From contig CM059582.1 in the NCBI GenBank assembly GCA_030407085.1, forward strand, positions 207,606,001 to 207,670,000: a stretch of DNA of 64,000 bases, read 5' to 3'. Made by a program: the position numbers and the translations under genes. The notes beneath the pieces were generated by a model. It searched no databases. It saw nothing but the letters and a program-made list of their open reading frames with translations, and was not told the origin of the DNA. Numbering within the stretch: the stretch's first letter is position 1; each line of letters starts with the position of its first letter. Below, piece after piece: positions 56,363-64,000 of the stretch. The stretch is from Trichopria drosophilae. Lineage: Eukaryota > Arthropoda > Insecta > Hymenoptera > Diapriidae.

Positions 56363-56596
56363 CACTGATAAAAGAATCTATTTACTATAAAGAGGGCTTC
56401 TTTAAATATGGTGAACGAAACCATTTTGTAACCTTAAACAATATTTTTTAACGGTTAAAATGCATTTATTAATAATAAAGAAATCAGTTTATTTATTAAC
56501 ACATTTATTTTAACTATTAATAAATGTGGTTTAGAGTAAAGAAATGCTTTAGTTCTCCATATTTAAAGAAGCCTTAAATAAATTGTTTTATCAGTG
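56363..56596. mobile_element. 234-bp TA-flanked MITE
   Basis: TA at 56,361-56,362 and 56,597-56,598 flank CACTGATAAAAGAATCTATT at the left and its inverted counterpart CACTGATAAAACAATTTATT at the right. Inner AGGGCTTCTTTAAATATGG and CCATATTTAAAGAAGCCTT are also mirrored. Size, TA target and CACTG-type ends suit a Tc1/mariner-derived MITE. It lies between minisatellite arrays 2 and 3. Confidence 0.85.
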
Positions 56597-56599
56597 TAT

Positions 56600-57330
56600 T
56601 GTTTTTAATTTTTTTTTAAGTTGTATTACTATATTTTTCAGATAATAATTATTTGCTGAGAGCCTTTGAAATTGAGTCGAATGATTATATTTAAATGATT
56701 TATGTTGTCACATTCATTGACTATTATTTCTAAGCACGAAAAGGCTTAAATTTAAAATTTTCACAAAAAAACGATGAAAAGCGATACTGAAGGTATTTCA
56801 TGAAACATTTCTTGTGCGATTTACGTTTTACTCGGTATATTTTTATTTTCGACCTCGCGCATAAATCGTCTTCGTATAAACGTTTGTTTGAATAGTCGGT
56901 GATATTGAAAAATATTGGACGTCGATCATAAATTTATAGAAAGCATTTCTCGCTGCTCAGAAGGTTATATCGGAAATAACGATTATTACAATAAATCCGT
57001 AATTGGTGGAAACAAAATAAAATTGAAAAGAACAACAGACGAGCTTTAACGGTACTGACGTTATGGGTCGTTCGTGAATGACGCTGTCGAAAGCTATCAT
57101 TGGCGTGTGCGACTCTGGCCTTGTACTCCGATTCATTCATATACGTTATAACATGTGCGATCAAAGGTTATATACGATCTTTCCTTTTCTGCTTAGCCTG
57201 CATATATCAAAGCTTGAAATAGTATTGTATTCATTGAATGCCATTGTTAAATGGCACTAGTGAGAAATTAAGTAGCTCCTGCTTGGAGTGAAAGCTTAGT
57301 CTTATATATAAAGTTCTGCAGAAGCAAATC
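56600..57330. other. AT-rich to mixed DNA, no supported gene
   Basis: Overlapping open segments of 60-76 codons on opposite strands at 56,934-57,260 are not supported by any signal. Confidence 0.6.
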
Positions 57331-57335
57331 TTATC

Positions 57336-58150
57336 GTTGAAGTGTTAGACTTTCGAACGTCGGGTTTTTTGGGTCGTTGGATTTTTTAAAGTCGAGTTTT
57401 TGAGGTGTCAGGTTGTTAAGGCGTCGGTTCATTGGTGAGGTGTTCGTTTTATTTTAGGTGTCAGGTTGTTGAGGTATTCGAGTTTTTAATGTCGGGGTTT
57501 TAAAGTTGCAGGTTCTGAGGTGTTAGATTTTTGTACGCTGGGTTTTTGACACGTTGAGTTTTTGAATGTCGGGTTATCGAGGTGTCAAGTTATTGAGGTG
57601 TTCGATTTTGTAATGTCGGGTTTTTAAAGTCTCGGGTCGTAGAGGTGTCAGGTTGTTAAAGGGTCGTTGCGGTGTGAGATTTTTGAACGTCGGGTTGTTA
57701 AAGGGTTGGATTGTTGTTGAGGTATTCGTTTTTTTAGGTTTCGGGTTGTTGAGGTATTCGATTTTGTAATGTCGGGTTGTTAAAAAAGTGTCGGGTCGTT
57801 GAGGTGTCAGGTTGTTAAGGTGCCGGGTTGTTGTTGAGGTGTCGATTTTTTAATGTCGGGTTGTCAAAGTTTCCGGACGTTGAGGTGTCAGGCTGTTAAG
57901 GTGCCGGGTTGTTGAGGTGTCGATTTTGTAATTTTTGTTGAGGTGTTCGAGTTTTTAATGTTGGGTTGTTAAAGTGTCGAGTCGCTGAGGTGTGAGATTT
58001 TTGAACGTCGGGTTTGTGAGGTGTCGGGTTGTTAAAGGCGGGATTGCTGTTGAGGTGTTAGATTTTTGCGCGTCGGGTTTTCAGATCGTTGGTTTTTTTT
58101 TATATCGGATTCTTAAGGTGTAGGATGATGAATGTCGGGTTTTCGAGGAA
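57336..58150. repeat. G/T-strand minisatellite, array 3
   Basis: GAGGTGTCAGGTTGTTAAGG and variants repeat at 15-16-bp spacing for about 800 bp, again with G on the plus strand. Copies such as GGTGTCAGGTTGTTAAGGTG near 57,800 and 57,885 are the least diverged in any of the three arrays, which suggests a younger or recently homogenised array. A short GTAGGTTT run follows at 58,355-58,377. Confidence 0.85.
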
Positions 58151-58154
58151 TAAA

Positions 58155-60160
58155 GTAGCCCACTCCTCTCTCTTTCACCATATCTTCCTATTCTACAACT
58201 AACTTATTTTGTGACAAAAAAGTATTTATATTTAATAAAGAACTTAGTAGGTCTAATTAATACGTGTGGTGCGGGTCCAACACCCTCCGTTGTTAAAAAA
58301 CCGACAAAAACAAACTACGTAATTTAATTATTTGATGTACAATCTGTCGGTTTTTAGGTTTGTAGGTTTGTAGGTTTTTCGACCCGTACTCATTTGTGCT
58401 CATCGTTTGGATTAAGATGAAAACTACAACAGAATTAATATTCTTGAAACTAAATTTGACTCCAGTTGTGCAATTCATGGTATAACAAAAATTTCTTTAC
58501 ATTTGTGTCATCCATAATAAATAGAGAGGAAAATTATGGAAGAAATTTGCACAGATACCCGATAATTTCTGTAATTTTATTCAAGTGCGGTTAATGTTTT
58601 GAGAAAAAATGCGTAGTGTAGAAATTTCTATGAAAATTTGTTTACCAATGCTGCACACACCGTATGAAATAGAGGAACAGCGATCGAATCTATTTTCACA
58701 CGTACTTCCATCAAATTGCTTCGCATTAGAAAGTCTGTCATTCGTCAATTACCGAGAGAAAATTGACGGTTTTATTGTTCATTTCTGGAATGAGAATTTT
58801 ATCGGTGGGAATCAAATATTAATTATCTACCGTATCTTTCGATATTGAACTTGAAATTCAAAAAGAACATCGACCTCATTCACAAAATCAATTACATTAA
58901 CAAGAACTAACTAGAAAGAATTCTTGAGTCAATTTTATACACAAAATTTATTATTTTTAAATATTTTAGTAAAATTGATTACTTTGAACTTTGGACCGAA
59001 AGTATTTTTTTAAACGTTTATTATTTACAATACAAGGTATTTGGTAATCGGATATTTAATCAATTTTTTAATTCTCTTTATAAATAATCTACTTAAAAAA
59101 AATATCTTTCTTACGTGATTTTATGGAATTAAACCTACATTATACTATTTTTAAACCAAAAACTTACGTGTAAAAAACGTATGACAAATGATAGTGTCTT
59201 TACTGAAATGAAATAAACGGTTTTCTTTACTGTTTCGTTTAAAAATCGTATAATCAACGTTTAAAATATTTAAAAGTGGTATGATTACTAATAACACTAC
59301 TAATTTACTAATAATAATATTACTAATATTCAATATTATACCTTTATTAAACGCACATTAAACTCATGCTATTTATGATACTTTATAAATGATTTTTTTA
59401 CGTTTAAAATACTTGTATATACACCTATTGTAAAGGTGTTACCAACACATATTTACATTACATACTTAAACCATTTTTAAACGTTACGTTTCCCATAGAA
59501 TCCGATGAGAGTTCAGTTTCTTCAAAAGTTGTATTTGTTACATGAGTGGAGGTACAAGTTCATAGCGTAATAAAGATAAGACATACAGCAGAAAGGCTTT
59601 GTTTGTTTGCATCTTGAACGAAATTCGAGATGTACACAGAACATTTTCGACGAATTCGTCGAAAGCGTTGTTGACTCGCAGCTCATTTGTGTCTTCAAGA
59701 ACATCCTGTGTCTATCACAATAATAAATGGAAGGAATTTCTTTGACATAAATACACAATATAAAAATGATTTAATGCTTTTTAGAAATTTTTATAGTTCA
59801 TAGAATTTCTTTTGTGTATGCTAGGAAAAGATAAATAAAAATATTTTCCTGAGGGATTACTCATCTATTTTTCTGTCCATTGGCCAAGTTAATAATATTT
59901 TTTCCTATTTTTATGTCACATACACATAAAATAGTTTATAAAAATTTGTTTATTAATCGACAAAATTTATGTAAATGCTATTTAATTCTAAAATTTTCTT
60001 TTTGAAAAATAATTATTTTGGTTAAAACAGAAAAATGTCCATTTTTAATATCTACTGTTAAACAGAGTGATTTGGTTTAAAAAATGTTTAATATTTTAAT
60101 GAGTTGAATATTAGAAAGTTTTTCAAAATTCCACTAATAGAATTTGTATACAATCGTTAA
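58155..60160. other. AT-rich DNA, no supported gene
   Basis: Open segments at 58,609-58,848 (79 codons, ATG start) and 59,522-59,758 (minus, 78 codons) have no recognisable features and no splice support. Confidence 0.6.
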
Positions 60161-60183
60161 TTATTTAAAAATAATATTTTTGT

Positions 60184-60250
60184 TCGCAGAGGACGGATTT
60201 GAACCCAGGACCTTATGATTGCCAGACGAAATGTAAAGCGGGAAGAGCGA
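60184..60250 (-). repeat. tRNA-like B-box fragment
   Basis: The minus strand reads GGCAATCATAAGGTCCTGGG then TTCAAATCCGTCC, a tRNA T arm with a B box. The CGGCAATC-A-AAGGTCC start resembles the copy at 37,091. To its right on plus is a purine-rich tract (60,238-60,285). No complete tRNA can be folded. Confidence 0.55.
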
Positions 60251-60254
60251 GAGT

Positions 60255-60600
60255 AAGAGAGGGAGAAGTAAGAGGAGTAGGGGACTCCCAGACGATATTG
60301 GCGCCACAGAGCGAATAAATTCTTTTGCCTCAATGATGGGGTTACATGAAAAATCGGCCAGTGCCACTGCAGAAAACGTACGCTCTAATAATGTCTCGTT
60401 TTCCTAACCTCAAACCTCATTGCAGTCAATATACATTTAAATTAACGTTTTTTCTTCAAGCATTAGTAAAACATTCACTTTTAAAATGGCGGAATATAGA
60501 ATGTCACTTAAATCTAAATTTCGACTTTAAAAAATACCCATTTTTACCTGAAATGAAAGAAGAATATGGAAGGATGAACGACATCCAAGTCAATCTTTAA
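60255..60600. other. Mixed DNA, no supported gene
   Basis: An 84-codon open frame (60,346-60,600 plus) starts with ATG but shows no recognisable features. AAAATGGCGGAAT within it (60,483) belongs to the dispersed ATGGCGG motif set. Confidence 0.5.
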
Positions 60601-60604
60601 TTTT

Positions 60605-60895
60605 CCTATAAAATATAGTGATTTGACCGTGGCCGTCCCTGACCTTCACTCCGGAATCTCGGATGCCGTTGAACCGAACAAGGGCGCCATTTTGCTCTGT
60701 GTTCATCGTGACACTAATCGAATGCGTGAAGACTTTATGCAACGTCCAATTATATGATAATACCTATAGCACGGTGGCGCCAAGACGCTCCCATCCCGTG
60801 GAACCGTCACCGGGCGTGCTGATGAACTTTCTTTGCCCCTGTCTGAACCCCCGTCTGTTCAGGACGGAACATCGCTAATAATTCTCATCTGTATA
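60605..60895. promoter_or_regulatory. GC-rich segment
   Basis: An isolated GC-rich patch with many CpGs, two GGCGCC-type sites and an open frame of 71 codons on plus (60,663-60,878, ATG start). The product has a Cys-containing hydrophobic N-terminal part and no known motif. It could be a conserved regulatory element or a small exon; no splice sites of quality were seen. Confidence 0.3.
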
Positions 60896-60899
60896 TTCA

Positions 60900-61770
60900 T
60901 CACGGAAAATTAATTAGTTCAGTATAATTACACGACGGGTATCGTGTTAAATACTCCCGTCATTTGCCGAACTGTTGAACGCAGTTGTCCCGGTATAGTT
61001 ATGCGCAGAGTGAATCTGATCTTGACAGCTATGGTGCATATAACTCCACTTATAGCGATAGAAATCCCAGATGAATTGATCTATAGTTCCAGGCAGGCAC
61101 ATAAAATTTAATGCTTCGGAACGTGACTATCTAATTTTTAATAAATACAAATTTATTGTGTATTTCCATAAATGTCTCTCGATCGTTTTCAATAACTGGT
61201 ATAATTACATATTTTGAAGCGTTGATTACGAAAATGATAGTAAAAATGAGCGTAAATTCCGTAAAGAATGTTAAAAAACATAATTCATGGTTTTTTACAA
61301 TTATTTTGTAAATTCAATATTTCGTAAAGTATTTTTAACAGATGTTGTAGGTCGAATAATGGTCCACACTTCATGCCCAATGCACTTCCCCCATAACATT
61401 AGTACTTTTCGAGAAATCGAAAAAACTAAAAAGACCGTGAAATCGACATAAAAAATGTGTAATAACTATTGTTTGGAGGTTAGGTTAGTTATAGGACTAT
61501 TATAACCCTTTGCCTTTTTACGAATAATGCCAATATTGATCTCTTTGCATGGTGTTTACATTTTTGTTCTTGTTGTTTTTTATAGTTTTCACCCTGCAAA
61601 TCAAATAAGCCAATTCTTAATATCATTTTCGTAATCAGCAGAGTAAAATAAGGTTAGAGGACATTTTTGGAGAAGTTTTAGCAAAAGTTGTGTTTTATTA
61701 TTGTAAAAGTGAGGTTAAAAAAACATAATGAATTAGAAAGACATAAATGAATCATTGGCATGTATTTTGA
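60900..61770. other. AT-rich DNA, no gene seen
   Basis: GAGGTTAGGTTAGTTATAGG at 61,477-61,496 contains two TTAGG units in register with the insect telomere repeat, but only two. Confidence 0.6.
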
Positions 61771-61774
61771 TCAC

Positions 61775-61880
61775 GATGACACAGACTGTAGAAGTTAATG
61801 TATTGAACGCTCGCCGTTTGGTGGCGCACATGTATAAAGTGCATTGTGGGGTGCATCGTTCTCGCAAGTGGTAAAATACA
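61775..61880 (+). repeat. Bipartite dispersed repeat, copy 2
   Basis: GAACGCTCGCCGTTTGGTGG with CGCA, then about 35 bp, then GTTCTCGCAAGTGGTAAAA. It aligns with 1,285-1,385 through both boxes and partly upstream. Solitary copies of the second box occur near the right edge at 63,282-63,294 (minus) and 63,607-63,618. Confidence 0.7.
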
Positions 61881-61884
61881 ATTC

Positions 61885-63720
61885 ATTTTATATATAAATC
61901 ATACATAACTTACATACTTACTTTTTATAATTTTTTTATTTCGATAACTGTCAAAATTTTGTATGCCTCTTGTAAAATTTGTCTAACCAACAGAGTTTAA
62001 TAAAACTGGTAAATTTATGTTTTTGTTTTGTTGTAAAAAATCTGCGGTATTTTCGAAACTCAAAATGAAAGATGCAATGCGATGGTAAAATTAATTTCGA
62101 AATCATGATTACAATTTCAACCTCCAAGGGACAGAATTCCATCATGTGCATATTATTCACTTCGAATAAGACTGAGAATAGAATAAAGAAGGGATAAGTA
62201 TTTATATCGAAATAAAAAAATACCCCTAACAGAGTTCACGAACTAAGCACGCTAAATACTCGAGTCTGTTTATTTTCAATCTAAAAGTGTCATATTTTAC
62301 AGACTGCATACATATGAAACATATTTTTAATGCATTTTGAAATATAACAGAAAATTCTAAATTCATAACTTTTATGAAATTGAACATTATTTGCCTAATT
62401 AGAAACAATTAAAAATAATTTTTGTAAAAATGCTAAGGAATATTTTTTCAGAAATTTGGTTCTAATTGTAAAGAAAAATTGCTGGAAAAAATATTTATTG
62501 TTTACATTCTTTAGAATATAACAAAATCTGTAACATTTTTATGTTTTTGTTCGATTACGAACACTTTAACTGCATTTCAAGCCCTCTATAACGTCAATTA
62601 TTTTCGAATAATTTTCGCCTTAAAATTTGCAAACTCCTTTCAGCTTAATATTTAATAATAGACTTAAACGCACGAGTTACATAAATGTAATAGCATTTTG
62701 CGTCCTCGAATGCCAAACTAGCGCTATCGCTTGTTTTACGTTCGTTAATAAGCGCGGAAACAATGAACTTTTATGACCGAAAATACCTATAAACTCTCAT
62801 ACATCTCGAGAAACCATAAATTTCGAACGGAAAAATTCTGCAATCCGGAAAACGCTATTGACATCGAATTGCATGAATTATTTCTGCTGGTTACGTTCCA
62901 AATTGGCTAGAATGCTCGAATTTAGATACTTTCAATTATTGTCTAATATTATGTAAATTTGTTTCATTTCTTACGTAAATTCAACACAGTATTTCAAATG
63001 TAAAAAATTAAAAATTTACTAAATTATTACGTTATAAATAACATGTATCAAATTAAATCAATCGTGTTATCGTAGTTTTTCATAAATAAATTATTCATTT
63101 TTATGAAAATTAAACAAAAATTTGTTAAAATTGGTTAACTAATTATAAATATAATGTAGGTGTACTTTTGAATGGCATTTAATGCAAATAAACATTTAAA
63201 AAAACGCATTTTCGATATGCTCCCGTTTATAACGTTTAATTTAAAAAGAGGTTCCTTATGTGCCACCTACCCGAAACTCTAACACTTGCGAGAAAGCTCC
63301 GGTATCTAACATGTAAGGTGCGAACCTGGTGGCGAAGCGCGAAAGCTGTGAAAAGCTAAGTTTTGTATTGCTAAGCGTATTAATTTATTTAATGTTAAAG
63401 CATCTTTTATGAACATATTTTCATTTGTAATGTTAATTTGCGCATTTTGCTATAACTAATCGATAATTATAATTAAATTTAATTGTATGCGGTTCAACTT
63501 TTATTCTCAATAAATTCCATGAAATGTAATGTCCATTACATTGAACACCTGCCTAAAATTAAGTTAATGTATCAACAGTCGGTAAGTCGGACAGTCTGAT
63601 GGTGCTTTCTCGCAAGTACTGGAATCTTAAAACAGGTTGTATATAAAGAACCTCTAAAATAAGAGATACGTATTACTTTATCAACAAAATCATCAGGAAC
63701 AAAATTAATTATTTTGAATT
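61885..63720. other. AT-rich DNA with motif copies, no supported gene
   Basis: TTTCTCGCAAGTG-type motifs lie at 63,282-63,294 (minus) and 63,607-63,618 (plus), with GGTGGCGAAGCGC at 63,329-63,341. No reading frame is supported. Confidence 0.6.
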
Positions 63721-63721
63721 T

Positions 63722-63740
63722 ACCTACCTGAAATATGCTT
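63722..63740 (-). promoter_or_regulatory. Weak third recursive-splice-like site
   Basis: The minus strand reads ATATTTCAG joined to GTAGGT (junction 63,727/63,728). The juxtaposition is as in RS1 and RS2 and on the same strand, but the pyrimidine tract is poor and position 4 of the donor is G. It is listed for its strand and its 27-kb spacing from RS2. Confidence 0.2.
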
Positions 63741-63778
63741 CTATTACATTTTTATTAAATTTCATGCTCTTTTTTTAG

Positions 63779-63900
63779 CAATGCAACAAATAACATTCGA
63801 CGAACAAGAAATTTCAAACTAGAACGAAAAACACAATTACCTACCGATTACACCTCAGAAGTTTTTTGTCCAATTTACCCCCGGTGCAATCGGCAAAAAG
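63779..63900 (+). CDS. Candidate internal coding exon, 122 nt
   Basis: TGCTCTTTTTTTAG ends at 63,778 and GTAAGA begins at 63,901, so the segment has a strong acceptor and a good donor on the plus strand. One frame is open throughout (40 complete codons, one base before and one after): NATNNIRRTRNF through PIYPRCNRQK. The peptide has two Cys and many basic residues; no domain can be named from so short a piece. Partner exons would lie upstream in the AT-rich DNA or beyond the right edge. Random AT-rich sequence also produces open 122-nt segments fairly often, so confidence is modest. Confidence 0.3.
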
Positions 63901-64000
63901 GTAAGAACATGATCCTAGCTGTCCCTAATTTCACCATTGCGCATGCAAATTCTTTATATCCCCTGGATTCCCATGACACCACCCTAAAAGTCCTACGACG

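Noticed and set aside
61477..61496. Telomere-like TTAGG repeat
   Set aside because: Only two units are present and no array surrounds them; this is common in insect DNA outside telomeres.

Overview
The window looks like intergenic or deep-intronic DNA from an insect nuclear genome. The sequence is strongly AT-rich, has no bacterial gene layout and no long open reading frame of recognisable function, and is packed with non-autonomous repeats: tRNA-derived repeats with polymerase III boxes, TTAA-flanked piggyBac-like elements, TA-flanked MITEs, and satellites. A GGTTAGGTTAG stretch near 61.48 kb and CTCF-like motifs of the insect type fit an insect, possibly a hymenopteran, but the species call is inference only.

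Layout. 0-12 kb: AT-rich DNA with patches of higher GC that hold unidentified ORFs and a decayed coding-like stretch (1.47-2.87 kb). Position 30-60 on the minus strand holds a textbook recursive-splice-site sequence. 12.3-18.3 kb: tRNA-derived repeats, a 190-bp segment duplicated in tandem, an island rich in TTAGTA/TACTAA, a short inverted-repeat-bounded relic with an IS5-like transposase fragment, and a 400-bp piggyBac-type MITE. 18.9-22.0 kb: about 20 diverged copies of a 157-bp monomer arranged in higher-order dimers and trimers. It is preceded by a promoter-like segment and followed by a GC-rich block (22.1-23.7 kb). 24-30 kb: a TTAA-flanked foldback element and a dispersed repeat rich in ATGGCGG.

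30-41 kb: a three-copy tandem repeat, a TA-flanked element built almost entirely from palindromic GGACGTCC/GTACGTAC units (33.6-34.85 kb), nested MITEs (35.67-36.12 kb), a second recursive-splice-like site on the minus strand (36.31 kb), a 1.3-kb nearly perfect palindrome flanked by TTAA (37.6-38.9 kb), and a G/T-strand minisatellite. 41-54 kb is mostly AT-rich with more ATGGCGG repeats and tRNA-Lys primer-binding-site-like motifs. 54.6-58.2 kb: two more arrays of the same minisatellite with a small MITE between them. 58-64 kb: AT-rich, with more copies of a bipartite GGTGGCGC / CTCGCAAGTGG repeat, and at the right edge one candidate plus-strand coding exon (63,779-63,900).

No complete protein-coding gene can be assigned with confidence. 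The most informative signals are structural. Two matching recursive-splice-like sites 36 kb apart on the minus strand suggest that the window lies inside a giant intron of a minus-strand gene. The higher-order repeat array between a promoter-like segment and a GC-rich block is the best candidate for an undescribed non-coding locus.
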